From: Glaciecola sp028401415
Lineage (GTDB): Bacteria; Pseudomonadota; Gammaproteobacteria; Enterobacterales; Alteromonadaceae
Assembly (NCBI RefSeq): GCF_028401415.2
Contig: NZ_CP171821.2
Span: 2,294,001-2,358,000, forward strand
DNA: 64,000 nucleotides
Direction: 5' to 3'
In this document: piece by piece, positions 41,705 to 55,076 of the stretch
How positions within the stretch are numbered: the stretch's first letter is position 1
Layout: the number at the start of each line of letters is the position of its first letter
Position numbers and translations under genes: made by a program
Notes under the pieces: generated by a model
The model's input: the letters and a program-made list of their open reading frames with translations, nothing else
What the model was told of the DNA's origin: nothing
Databases searched by the model: none

Positions 41705-42103
41705 TTAGAAATACGCTTTGTTTTCGCTCGCGCGAATGATGCCTTTAATGCTGCGATAGGTGCAAAACAAACCTAGTAGAATACTCATGGGCAAGAGCAA
41801 AAATAGCCCCAAAGGAATCGTAGAGACAGCAGCCATTGCAATTAACACAAATAAAAAACAAACAACGCCCCAAAGGCAAGAAAACCAGAAGGTAGATTTG
41901 AGTTTTGAATAATGCGACCGCGCTGCTGCGTCATCCGTGTCGCCACTGGCAATTACGGCAATAATGATCGCTGCAATAGGAGCAAAGGGCATGAGCACCC
42001 ATCCTGCTAAAAGTAAGCCCCACGCGACCATTACGAGTGTCTTACTCTCATCCTTCAGGGTATTGCGTTGTCTTATAGCCGCTGCGGCTGGATTGATAGT
42101 CAT
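41705..42103 (-). CDS. hypothetical membrane protein (DUF4870-like)
   Basis: 132 residues with three to four hydrophobic helices (about 24-52, 73-92 and 94-113) and short charged loops (SGDTDDAAARSHYSKLKSTFW), a pattern seen in small DUF4870-type inner-membrane proteins. No clear function. It follows the long inverted repeat behind rpoC on the same strand. Confidence 0.65.
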   Translation of the reverse strand: MTINPAAAAIRQRNTLKDESKTLVMVAWGLLLAGWVLMPFAPIAAIIIAVIASGDTDDAAARSHYSKLKSTFWFSCLWGVVCFLFVLIAMAAVSTIPLGLFLLLPMSILLGLFCTYRSIKGIIRASENKAYF

Positions 42104-42243
42104 GTTTGAATCCTTTCTATTACTTGACTTAAATCAGTTGATTTGGGAATTATACAACGAGTGCTACGCTCATGAAAGTTAACTAGAATCAACTTTCTAC
42201 ATCACGATATAAAACCTTTACTACATGTAATCACACCTACCTG

Positions 42244-42380
42244 TTTTGTTTCTGGGATAGCGCAAGGAGTCGTGCCCAAACAAAGTGTCCAAAGCCATGG
42301 AAGGCTTTGGTCAAGCGCCCATGGACGGCGAAGAGCGACTTTGTTTGGGCACGACTCCTTGCGCTATCCCAGAAACAAAA
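42244..42380. repeat. 137-bp palindromic element with 43-bp perfect arms
   Basis: Left arm 42244-42286 (starting TTTTGTTTCTGGGATAGCGC) is exactly complementary to 42338-42380, separated by 51 bases that contain a second hairpin (CCAAAGCC/GGCTTTGG). It starts where the rpoC terminator T-run ends. It has no ORF. Most like a fold-back MITE. Confidence 0.9.
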
Positions 42381-42403
42381 ACGCCGAGCGTATGCTCGGC
42401 GTT
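42377..42403 (-). terminator. Rho-independent terminator of rpoC
   Basis: AACGCCGAGC / GCTCGGCGTT stem with a four-base loop and a T-run in the rpoC direction, 26 bases after the rpoC stop. Confidence 0.92.
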
Positions 42404-42429
42404 CAAAACGACTTAATGAAGCTTATCGA

Positions 42430-46635
<4,206 letters not shown>

Positions 46636-46730
46636 ATTTCTCTCCCAACGGAGTTTTTTTCATGACCCAGTGGTAGTTTTCACTGCGCACTGGGTCGTCC
46701 TGTCTTGTTGCTCTTTCGCTCAAAAGCCGC

Positions 46731-49700
46731 TTATTGCTCTTCCAGCTCGATGTTGATGCCCAAGGAACGGATTTCTTTCAACAATACGTTGAAGGATTCT
46801 GGCATGCCAGGCTCCATTCTATGGTCGCCATCTACGATGTTTTTATACATCTTGGTACGGCCGTTCACATCGTCTGACTTAACAGTAAGCATTTCTTGCA
46901 AGGTGTAAGCAGCACCGTATGCTTCTAGTGCCCACACTTCCATCTCACCGAAGCGCTGACCACCAAACTGTGCTTTACCACCTAGTGGTTGCTGAGTAAC
47001 CAAGCTGTATGAGCCAGTTGAACGTGCGTGCATCTTATCATCCACTAAGTGGTTGAGTTTGAGCATGTACATGTAACCAACCGTTACTGGACGCTCGAAT
47101 GCACGGCCAGTTCGACCGTCAAACAGGGTAATTTGACCAGACTCTGGAATGTCTGCCAGTTTCAGCAATTGTTTGATTTCTTCCTCTCGCGCACCATCAA
47201 ATACTGGTGTGGCAATTGGAACACCTTTGCGAAGATTCTCCGCTAGACGCTTGATTTCATCATCACTAAAGCTATCGATATCTACTTCTTGATGCGACTC
47301 ACCCGAGGTGTACACCTCTTTCAAGAAATCACGAAGTTTAGCCACTTCTTGCTGCTCTTTGACCATACGGTCAATTTTCACACCAAGTCCGTGGGCAGCC
47401 ATTCCTAAATGCGTTTCTAGGATTTGACCAATGTTCATTCGCGAAGGTACACCAAGCGGGTTGAGTACGATATCAACCGGCGTGCCGTCAGAGTCATAAG
47501 GCATATCTTCAACAGGTTGAATAGTTGAAATAACACCTTTGTTACCGTGACGCCCAGCCATTTTATCACCTGGCTGAATGCTGCGTTTAACCGCTAAGTA
47601 GACTTTCACAATCTTTAAGACACCCGGCGCTAAGTCATCACCTTGAGTGATTTTGCGACGCTTGGCTTCAAACTTCTTATCAAAGTCCGCTTTAATCTCG
47701 CTGTGTTGCTCAGCCGCTTGATCAAGCTCAGTTTGTGCATCATCTGATTTAAGCGCAATATCAAACCACTTTTCACGAGGCATGCTGTCAAGCTTAGCTT
47801 GATCTATACCCGATTTAAGCAATAAGTTTTGTGCTCGTGCAAAGATACCGTCAGCTAAGATGTTGAATTCATCACCCAAGTCTTTTTTGACTTGACGTAA
47901 CTGCATTTCCTCAATCTCTACTGCGCGCTTGTCTTTTTCAACGCCGTCACGAGTAAATACCTGAACGTCAATAACGGTGCCCGTTACGCTATTTGGTACG
48001 CGCAAGGAGGTATCTTTAACATCAGACGCTTTTTCACCAAAAATGGCTCTTAGCAGTTTTTCTTCTGGCGTAAGCTGAGTCTCACCTTTAGGCGTCACTT
48101 TACCCACTAGAATATCGCCGCCTTTTACTTCTGCGCCAATATACACAACACCTGATTCATCGAGTTTACCAAGCGCAGACTCACCCACATTTGGAATATC
48201 AGAGCTTATCTCTTCTGGCCCAAGTTTAGTGTCACGAGCGATACAGCTTAGCTCTTGAATATGGATGGTAGTGAAACGATCTTCTTGCGCAACGCGCTCT
48301 GAAATAAGGATTGAATCCTCAAAGTTGTAACCGTTCCAAGGCATAAATGCGATACGCATATTTTGCCCTAGCGCCAACTCACCTAAATCTGTCGATGGAC
48401 CGTCGGCCAGTACATCGCCAGCAACAACCGGCTCGCCTACATTACAAGTAGGGCGCTGGTTAATACAGGTGTTTTGGTTAGAACGTGTATATTTAGTCAG
48501 GTTATAAATATCGATCCCTGCTTCACCTGGCGTCATTTCACTTTCATTAACTTTAACCACAATTCGGCTTGCATCAACAAAATCAACTGTACCGCCACGC
48601 TTGGCAACTACCGTTACACCAGAGTCAACGGCAACCGTTTTCTCCATGCCCGTACCCACTAGCGGCTTGTCCGCGCGTAAGGTAGGAACGGCTTGACGTT
48701 GCATGTTCGAGCCCATAAGTGCTCGGTTTGCATCATCGTGCTCTAGGAATGGGATGATGCTCGCAGCGATAGAAACGATTTGCTGTGGAGACACGTCCAT
48801 GTATGTAATGTCTTCGCGCTGAACTAGAGTCGTTTCACCGCGCAGACGACATGGAATCAAGTCTTCTACTAAGCCGTTGTTCTTATCAAGCAATACGTTT
48901 GCCTGAGCAATCGCATATTGACCTTCTTCAATCGCAGATAAGTATTCAATGTCGTCAGTCACGACACCGTCAACAATTTTACGATAAGGTGTTTCCAAGA
49001 AACCAAAGTCATTAGTGCGCGCGAAACTTGCCAAAGAGTTAATCAAACCAATGTTTGGTCCTTCAGGCGTTTCAATAGGACATACGCGGCCGTAGTGAGT
49101 TGGATGTACATCACGTACTTCAAAACCAGCACGTTCACGTGTCAAACCACCCGGGCCTAATGCAGAAATACGACGCTTGTGCGTGACTTCTGATAAGGGA
49201 TTGTTTTGATCCATAAACTGAGACAGTTGGCTTGAACCAAAGAACTCTTTCACAGCTGCTGAAATTGGCTTAGCGTTAATAAGATCTTGCGGCATTACTG
49301 CATCTAGATCACCAAGGCTCAAACGCTCTTTCACTGCGCGCTCAACTCGCACAAGACCTACGCGGAATTGGTTTTCTGCCATTTCGCCCACAGAGCGAAT
49401 GCGGCGGTTACCCAAATGATCGATGTCGTCTACTTCGTCTTTACCATCGCGGATGGTAATTAACTGCTGCATTACGGCTACGATATCGTCTTTATCAAGC
49501 GTACCCGCACCAGTTGATTCATCACGACCTAAACGACGGTTGAACTTCATACGCCCAACAGCAGATAAGTCGTAACGGTCTTCTGAGAAGAACAAATTAT
49601 CGAACAAGTTCTCTGCTGCGTCTTTTGTCGGTGGCTCACCAGGACGCATCATGCGATAAATTTCAACAAGCGCTTCTAAACGATTGCTTGTAGGGTCAAC

Positions 49701-50759
49701 ACGCACGGTGTCAGAGATATACGAACCGTGGTCAAGCTCATTAATATAAAGCGTGTGGAATTCTTTTATGCCCGCTTCTTTTAATGCCTCAAGAATTTCC
49801 AGTGTGATTTCGTCATTTGCATTAGCAACGACTTCACCCGTTTCTTCATTGATGTAGTTTGACGCAATGACTTTGCCAAGCAAATACTCAGCCGGAACCG
49901 GAAGCTCTTTTACTTTCGCTTTTTCAAGTGCGCGGGTATGGCGAGCAGATATTCTGCGGCCTTCTTCAACAATCACTTTACCCTTAGCATCAAGGATATC
50001 GAATTGGGCAGTTTCACCGCGAAGGCGATCTGCAACCACGTCCATCATGAAATGCTCTTCACCAACGCGAACAGATACTTTATCAAAGAACAGGTCAAGG
50101 ATTTCTTCTGTACCCATTTCCAATGCACGCAAAATGATTGTCGCGGGAAGCTTTCTACGACGGTCTATACGAACAAAAAGATTATCTTTTGGATCGAATT
50201 CAAAGTCTAACCATGAACCACGGTATGGGATAACGCGAGCGTTATAAAGCACCTTACCAGAGCTATGGGTTTTGCCTTTATCATGGTCAAAGAAAACACC
50301 AGGAGAACGATGAAGCTGTGAAACGATAACACGTTCAGTACCATTGATAACAAAAGTACCGTTTTCGGTCATCAAGGGGATTTCACCCATGTAGACTTCT
50401 TGTTCTTTGATATCTTTTACAGTGCCTGGGGCAGCTTCTTTATCAAACAATACGAGTCGCAACTTCACACGCAATGGTGCGGAGTAGGTAACGCCTCGGA
50501 TTTGACATTCTTTCACATCAAATACGGGCTCACCTAAACGATATGAGACGTACTGGAGCTCTGAGTTACCAGAATAGCTTTTGATGGGAAAAACAGAGCG
50601 AAACGCAGATTCCAAGCCATACTGGCCTTCTGGGTCTAGCTCAATAAATTTTTTAAATGAATCTAGTTGTATTGATAGAAGGTATGGAATTTCCAATACC
50701 TGAGGGCGCTTGCCAAAATCCTTACGGATACGTTTCTTTTCACTATAAGAGTAAACCAT
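46731..50759 (-). CDS. rpoB: RNA polymerase beta subunit
   Basis: 1342 residues. The rifampicin region reads FFGSSQLSQFMDQNNPLSEVTHKRRISALG, with Asp, His and Ser at the positions usually mutated in resistant strains, so it looks wild type. Other landmarks: MAGRHGNKGVISTIQPVEDMPY and the C-terminal LNHLVDDKMHARSTGSYSLVTQQPLGGKAQFGGQRFGEMEVWALEAYGAAYTLQEML. A transcription attenuator lies in the gap after rplL. Confidence 0.99.
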   Translation of the reverse strand: MVYSYSEKKRIRKDFGKRPQVLEIPYLLSIQLDSFKKFIELDPEGQYGLESAFRSVFPIKSYSGNSELQYVSYRLGEPVFDVKECQIRGVTYSAPLRVKLRLVLFDKEAAPGTVKDIKEQEVYMGEIPLMTENGTFVINGTERVIVSQLHRSPGVFFDHDKGKTHSSGKVLYNARVIPYRGSWLDFEFDPKDNLFVRIDRRRKLPATIILRALEMGTEEILDLFFDKVSVRVGEEHFMMDVVADRLRGETAQFDILDAKGKVIVEEGRRISARHTRALEKAKVKELPVPAEYLLGKVIASNYINEETGEVVANANDEITLEILEALKEAGIKEFHTLYINELDHGSYISDTVRVDPTSNRLEALVEIYRMMRPGEPPTKDAAENLFDNLFFSEDRYDLSAVGRMKFNRRLGRDESTGAGTLDKDDIVAVMQQLITIRDGKDEVDDIDHLGNRRIRSVGEMAENQFRVGLVRVERAVKERLSLGDLDAVMPQDLINAKPISAAVKEFFGSSQLSQFMDQNNPLSEVTHKRRISALGPGGLTRERAGFEVRDVHPTHYGRVCPIETPEGPNIGLINSLASFARTNDFGFLETPYRKIVDGVVTDDIEYLSAIEEGQYAIAQANVLLDKNNGLVEDLIPCRLRGETTLVQREDITYMDVSPQQIVSIAASIIPFLEHDDANRALMGSNMQRQAVPTLRADKPLVGTGMEKTVAVDSGVTVVAKRGGTVDFVDASRIVVKVNESEMTPGEAGIDIYNLTKYTRSNQNTCINQRPTCNVGEPVVAGDVLADGPSTDLGELALGQNMRIAFMPWNGYNFEDSILISERVAQEDRFTTIHIQELSCIARDTKLGPEEISSDIPNVGESALGKLDESGVVYIGAEVKGGDILVGKVTPKGETQLTPEEKLLRAIFGEKASDVKDTSLRVPNSVTGTVIDVQVFTRDGVEKDKRAVEIEEMQLRQVKKDLGDEFNILADGIFARAQNLLLKSGIDQAKLDSMPREKWFDIALKSDDAQTELDQAAEQHSEIKADFDKKFEAKRRKITQGDDLAPGVLKIVKVYLAVKRSIQPGDKMAGRHGNKGVISTIQPVEDMPYDSDGTPVDIVLNPLGVPSRMNIGQILETHLGMAAHGLGVKIDRMVKEQQEVAKLRDFLKEVYTSGESHQEVDIDSFSDDEIKRLAENLRKGVPIATPVFDGAREEEIKQLLKLADIPESGQITLFDGRTGRAFERPVTVGYMYMLKLNHLVDDKMHARSTGSYSLVTQQPLGGKAQFGGQRFGEMEVWALEAYGAAYTLQEMLTVKSDDVNGRTKMYKNIVDGDHRMEPGMPESFNVLLKEIRSLGINIELEEQ

Positions 50760-50965
50760 GGGTTCCTCAGCCGACTGATTTTAGACCCAAGTAGCTACAC
50801 TACTGCAATTTGTGTAACAAACTTCCAACACCCTTTTACAGGATTGCGCTTAAGAATAAACCATAACTGCCGATATTGCGTTAAGGAAATCAAAAACTTA
50901 TGCACATTCCCGCTCTATTTCACAATTATAAATAAAGGGTAGAAATTTTATAATTGATATAGCGC

Positions 50966-50997
50966 AAAAAGGCTGATGGTTAAAAACCATCAGCCTA
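50966..50997 (-). terminator. attenuator hairpin between rplL and rpoB
   Basis: AGGCTGATGG / CCATCAGCCT stem with a TTTTTAA loop and a T-run in the minus direction, about 35-65 bases after rplL and 206 bases before rpoB. A partial terminator here is known in E. coli, where it sets the excess of L7/L12 over RNA polymerase subunits; the same role is inferred. Confidence 0.85.
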
Positions 50998-51031
50998 AGC
51001 CTAAATAAGGCCAATTAAATAATTAATTTAA

Positions 51032-51409
51032 TTATTTAATTTCAACTTCAGCACCAGCTTCTTCAAGCTGCTTCTTCAGTTCTTCTGCTTCTTCTTTTGC
51101 AACGCCTTCTTTGATTGCTTTTGGTGCAGACTCTACCACTTCTTTAGCTTCTTTCAAGCCAAGACCAGTCGCGCCACGTACAGCTTTGATTACAGCAACC
51201 TTGTTACCGCCGAAAGAAGTCAACACTACGTCGAATTCTGTCTGCTCTGCAGCAGCTTCACCGCCACCTGCAGCAGGACCAGCTGCAACAGCTACAGCTG
51301 CAGTTGCTTCAACGCCGAATTTTTCTTCAGCAGCTTCAATCAACTCAACCAATTCCATAACTGGCATTTCAGCAATTGCGTTTAAAATATCGTCTTTTGT
51401 TAGAGCCAT
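51032..51409 (-). CDS. rplL: 50S ribosomal protein L7/L12
   Basis: 125 residues. N-terminal dimerisation domain (MALTKDDILNAIAEMPVMELVELIEAAEEKFGV), an Ala/Gly-rich flexible hinge, and the C-terminal domain that recruits translation factors (FDVVLTSFGGNKVAVIKAVRGATGLGLKEAKEVVE). Follows rplJ by 52 bases, as is usual. Confidence 0.98.
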   Translation of the reverse strand: MALTKDDILNAIAEMPVMELVELIEAAEEKFGVEATAAVAVAAGPAAGGGEAAAEQTEFDVVLTSFGGNKVAVIKAVRGATGLGLKEAKEVVESAPKAIKEGVAKEEAEELKKQLEEAGAEVEIK

Positions 51410-51461
51410 TTCTCTAAACTCCTGGGTATAATGTTAAAAATTTAAGTTCCAAAGACCCCAA

Positions 51462-51980
51462 TTACTTGGTGTCTTTAACTGCCGCCAATAACCGCACAAA
51501 TTTGGAAGGTACTTCGTTGATTGTTTGAACGAATTTGCCAACCGGTGCTTTGAATGTAGCAAGTAGTTTCGCTAATGCCTCGTCTCTGGTCGGTAATGAT
51601 GCCACTGCGTCCAATTTGTCTGGACCCAATAAACCGCTACCAATAGATAACGCAGTCACTTTTAATTTTTCATTGCTCTTTGCGTAGTCTTTAAACAAAC
51701 GCGCTGCACCGCCAGGTGCATCTAAAGAGAAACCGTAAATTAACGGACCGGTTAAGGCAGAATCGAGATCTGAAAACTTACTTTCGGCTAAAGCACGCTT
51801 AGCAAGAGTGTTACGAATAACTCGTAAGTACACACCTTGTTCACGGGCTTTAACACGTAGTTCAGTAAGTTCCCCTACTTCCATACCACGGTATTCAGCG
51901 ACGGCAACGGATAGAGCGTTAGATGCAACATCGGAAACCTCTGCTACGATCTCTTTTTTAGCTGCTAAGCCTAGTGCCAC
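51462..51980 (-). CDS. rplJ: 50S ribosomal protein L10
   Basis: 172 residues from the GTG at 51980 (then ALGLAAKKEIVAEVS, matching the E. coli L10 start MALNLQDKQAIVAEVS). AAGAGGTGAAA lies upstream at the right spacing; the upstream GTG at 51989 is part of that ribosome site. Contains VAVAEYRGMEVGELTELRVKAREQGVYLRVIRNTLAKRA. L10 anchors the L7/L12 stalk and represses its own leader. Confidence 0.97.
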   Translation of the reverse strand: MALGLAAKKEIVAEVSDVASNALSVAVAEYRGMEVGELTELRVKAREQGVYLRVIRNTLAKRALAESKFSDLDSALTGPLIYGFSLDAPGGAARLFKDYAKSNEKLKVTALSIGSGLLGPDKLDAVASLPTRDEALAKLLATFKAPVGKFVQTINEVPSKFVRLLAAVKDTK

Positions 51981-52009
51981 TGCTTTCACCTCTTAAAATC
52001 TGACAGCTT

Positions 52010-52290
52010 GTATCAACGCACCATGCGAATCACAAAACAGTCAGGGTTTACAGATTGATACCAACGTCTTCATAACGAATTAATTGATACCGCTCTACGG
52101 TGTACATTCCCAGAGAGTCTGAGTCATACCACCGTCTGCGCAGGCGAATCATTAAGCGGGTCATTGAATGCGGGAGTTCTCTTACCTCTCCTGCTGACCT
52201 GCACCTGCGGTCTTGGACGGGAGTCAATGCAAACTGCACAATAACTCCAACCCATAACCTTACAGAGACCTTCCTTTACATCAGAAGGTT
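52010..52290 (-). ncRNA. L10 (rplJ) leader RNA region
   Basis: The 300-base spacer between rplA and rplJ has no gene but has GC-rich pairing potential (GCAGGTGCAGGTCAGCAGG..., GATTCGCCTGCGCAGACGG). It is in the position of the L10 leader, to which the L10-L7/L12 complex binds to repress translation. I did not fold it; the call rests on position and composition. Confidence 0.6.
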
Positions 52291-52296
52291 GAAAAT

Positions 52297-52995
52297 TTAA
52301 GCCTGACCTACCGTACCGGCGTCAAGCGTTACGCCTGCACCCATCGTTGTGCTCAAACTAATTTTCTTAATATATGTGCCTTTAGCAGAAGAAGGCTTGG
52401 CTTTTTTCAAGGCTTCTAATAATGCTTCAAGGTTTTCTTTAATTTGATGCTCTTCAAAGGCGATTTTGCCGATGCTTGCGTGGATGATACCGTTTTTGTC
52501 GTTGCGGTATCTTACTTGACCAGCTTTTGCGTTTTTAACTGCTGTAGCCACATCGGGTGTCACTGTGCCGGTTTTTGGATTCGGCATCAAACCGCGTGGG
52601 CCTAAAATTTGGCCAAGTTGACCAACAACGCGCATAGCATCAGGACTAGCCACAACTACGTCAAAGTTCATTTCGCCTTTTTTGACTTGCTCAGCCAAAT
52701 CGTCCATGCCTACCACGTCAGCGCCAGCTTCTTTTGCTGCGTCTGCATTAGCGCCCTGCGTAAACACAGCAACGCGAACATCTTTACCGGTGCCGTTTGG
52801 CAGTACAGTTGCACCACGTACATTTTGGTCAGATTTCTTAGCATCAATTCCAAGATTTACCGCAACGTCAACACTTTCTGCGAATTTAACCGTGGCAAAT
52901 TCTTTTAACAACGCAACGGCTTCATCAAAACCATACTCTTTAGTTACATCAACTTTTTCATTGATTGCGCGCATGCGCTTGCTTAACTTAGCCAT
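52297..52995 (-). CDS. rplA: 50S ribosomal protein L1
   Basis: 232 residues with the L1 signature (VDVAVNLGIDAKKSDQNVRGATVLPNGTGK near 40-70) and GPRGLMPNPKTGTVTPDVATAVKNAKAGQVRYRNDK. Binds 23S rRNA and, in E. coli, represses the rplKA mRNA. Four bases after rplK, same operon. Confidence 0.98.
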   Translation of the reverse strand: MAKLSKRMRAINEKVDVTKEYGFDEAVALLKEFATVKFAESVDVAVNLGIDAKKSDQNVRGATVLPNGTGKDVRVAVFTQGANADAAKEAGADVVGMDDLAEQVKKGEMNFDVVVASPDAMRVVGQLGQILGPRGLMPNPKTGTVTPDVATAVKNAKAGQVRYRNDKNGIIHASIGKIAFEEHQIKENLEALLEALKKAKPSSAKGTYIKKISLSTTMGAGVTLDAGTVGQA

Positions 52996-52999
52996 GCTA

Positions 53000-53428
53000 T
53001 TAACCCTCTACCTTCAAGCCCATGCTGCGAGCAGAACCCGCAATCGTGTTTACAGCTGCATCTAAGCTCGCTGCAGTTAAGTCTGGATCTTTCGCTTTTG
53101 CAATATCTTCTAATTGCGCGCGAGTTACTGTGCCCACTTTTTCGGTATTTGGACGACCAGAACCACTCTTAATGCCTGCTGCCTTTTTCAATAAGAATGA
53201 CGCAGGTGGGGTTTTCGTTTCGAAGGTAAATGAACGATCTTCATAAACTGTAATAATTACAGGTACTGGAGCGCCTTTTTCAAGCGAATCAGTTTTCGCG
53301 TTAAACGCTTTACAAAACTCCATGATGTTCACGCCGTGTTGACCTAATGCTGGGCCAACTGGCGGTGAAGGGTTTGCAGAACCAGCCGCAACCTGTAGCT
53401 TAATTAAGCCAGAGACTTTCTTTGCCAT
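53000..53428 (-). CDS. rplK: 50S ribosomal protein L11
   Basis: 142 residues from the ATG at 53428 (MAKKVSGLIKLQVAAGSANPSPPVGPALGQHGVNIMEFCKAFN). The longer frame to 53473 would add 15 unusual residues; the E. coli protein is also 142 aa, and the shorter start is right. First gene of rplKAJL-rpoBC here, with its own promoter about 95 bases upstream, because nusG is displaced. Confidence 0.97.
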   Translation of the reverse strand: MAKKVSGLIKLQVAAGSANPSPPVGPALGQHGVNIMEFCKAFNAKTDSLEKGAPVPVIITVYEDRSFTFETKTPPASFLLKKAAGIKSGSGRPNTEKVGTVTRAQLEDIAKAKDPDLTAASLDAAVNTIAGSARSMGLKVEG

Positions 53429-53520
53429 GTTTTTGATGCTCTCTATAGTGAGGGTATAGCGCCTAGTAAACACAGAGGATATCTACTTCGCCGGCTTCCC
53501 ATCGATAAAAAAGGGCGCAA

Positions 53521-53549
53521 AGTATAGGCTTTTTAATAATTAGACGCAA
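53521..53549 (-). promoter_or_regulatory. promoter of the rplKAJL-rpoBC operon
   Basis: On the minus strand TTGCGT (53549-53544), 17-base spacer, TATACT (53526-53521), an excellent sigma-70 match with GCC before the -10 box. It lies about 95 bases before the rplK start. Confidence 0.75.
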
Positions 53550-54242
53550 GCGATGAATCAGTATTATACAAATAAAACTTTATAAGGTGGGTCATTACTC
53601 GTTGAATACCTATCTTTCTTGCAATTAGGTAATAGTATCTATACTTATATATAAGGCTCACATACCCCATTGAACAGTATTCGATTAACCCTTTTTGTGA
53701 TCAGCCGATATACTTTGGATAAGGTCACAAGGTGCACAAGCATCTTTAAGCGTGCTTGTATTAGCACAACATCATAATCATGAAAATATTTAACGACACT
53801 ATTAATCTTGCTAAACCGCTATCAATGCTGTGCTTATACTGTCTCGAGGTATTGCTTATCGGCGTCATTCCTCTCAGTGTCTGTTAATAACATTGCGACT
53901 GGCGCCAAGCTCGGATAGATTGGGAGTCATAGTTAATATCAATATCGACATGCAATCTCCCTAAACAAATAAGATATCATCGATATTTATATGGGAAGAC
54001 TTGACAGTTTCCCTAACGGGAACGAGGCAGAATCGATTGACCAGCCAACCTGCAGCCCACAGAAAAGGGTTTCACGAAGACCTTGTTGGTAAAGGCACGT
54101 AATGGCCGAGATTCAACTGATTAAATCACATCCTGACATCGCGCAAATTGACGCAGATGCATAAGGCGGAAGAGAGTGGCAAAAATTATTATAGAATTGA
54201 AAAGATATAAGCATGTATTCAGTACATGAGAAATTCTGTATG
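53550..54242. other. intergenic region of about 0.7 kb without a recognisable gene
   Basis: AT-rich. I see only short frames: a 35-codon one at about 53779 (MKIFNDTINLAKPLSML...) and a 20-codon one at about 54103 (MAEIQLIKSHPDIAQIDADA). Neither has a convincing ribosome site or a family match. They may be remains of genes lost when the nusG-rplK junction was rearranged. Confidence 0.5.
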
Positions 54243-54269
54243 AAAAGAGTGGCCAAATGACCACTCTTT
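54243..54269 (-). terminator. terminator of the fasciclin-domain gene
   Basis: AAAAGAGTGG / CCACTCTTTC hairpin with an 8-base loop and flanking A/T tracts, 28 bases after the gene's stop codon on the minus strand. Confidence 0.8.
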
Positions 54270-54296
54270 CTTTTATTACACGACTAATTTTACAAA

Positions 54297-54824
54297 TTAA
54301 CTCTGTGGTAAAATTACTGTATCGATTACGTGAATCACACCGTTGCTAGCATCAATATCCGTCTGAATAACGGTCGCATCATTTACCATTACTTTATCGC
54401 CATCTACGGTCACATTGATAGCTTGGCCCTGCAAGGAGTTTGCAGAATCCACCATTACCACGTCGGATGCGGTTACTTTCCCTGGTACAACATGATACGT
54501 CAGCACTTCAATTAGCTGATCTTTGTTTTCAGGTTTTAACAGGTTTTCGACTGTGCCAGCAGGCAACTTAGCAAACGCTTCGTTCGTGGGGACAAATACA
54601 GTGATTGGACCGTCGGCTTTCAGGGCCTCTACTAATCCTGCCGCCTTAACTGCAGCAACTAATGTAGAGAAGTTTTCGTCTGAGGCAGCAATATCAACCA
54701 CGTCCATTTCACTTTTAGCCATTTCTTTTGCTTTATCTTTCGCATCGCCATAACCTGCAAATGCTGAAAAACTCAATACTGTTGCTAAAAATATTCCGCT
54801 TGCTTTTAATATAATTGATTTCAT
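54297..54824 (-). CDS. secreted fasciclin (FAS1) domain protein
   Basis: 175 residues. Signal peptide of about 23 residues (MKSIILKASGIFLATVLSFSAFA), then one FAS1 domain: MDVVDIAASDENFSTLVAAVKAAGLVEALKADGPITVFVPTNEAFAKLPAGTVENLLKPENK (H1 box region) and the H2 box VIHVIDTVILPQ at the end. Cell-surface or periplasmic adhesion-like protein, widespread in marine bacteria. It stands alone behind its own promoter region (54825-55076). Confidence 0.93.
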   Translation of the reverse strand: MKSIILKASGIFLATVLSFSAFAGYGDAKDKAKEMAKSEMDVVDIAASDENFSTLVAAVKAAGLVEALKADGPITVFVPTNEAFAKLPAGTVENLLKPENKDQLIEVLTYHVVPGKVTASDVVMVDSANSLQGQAINVTVDGDKVMVNDATVIQTDIDASNGVIHVIDTVILPQS

Positions 54825-55076
54825 GGTAGGTAATCCTTAATTGTTCACATTTGACAAGTGTCGTGTTCAATACCCATCAAGCCAGAAGAGGGATTTAAGA
54901 TTAATTATGTTTAATTTTTAATCAATTTAGTGAGATTCAACAATGCGCTTGTTGGATAGCTGAAACGCTTCTGTCGCTTAACAGACATTTTGCTTTGAGC
55001 CAGCACTGTCAACTTACAGCCTTGCGGTTTATAGTTACGAGTATACTTTTTCAACTCAGTTGTAGGCCTGATCTCA

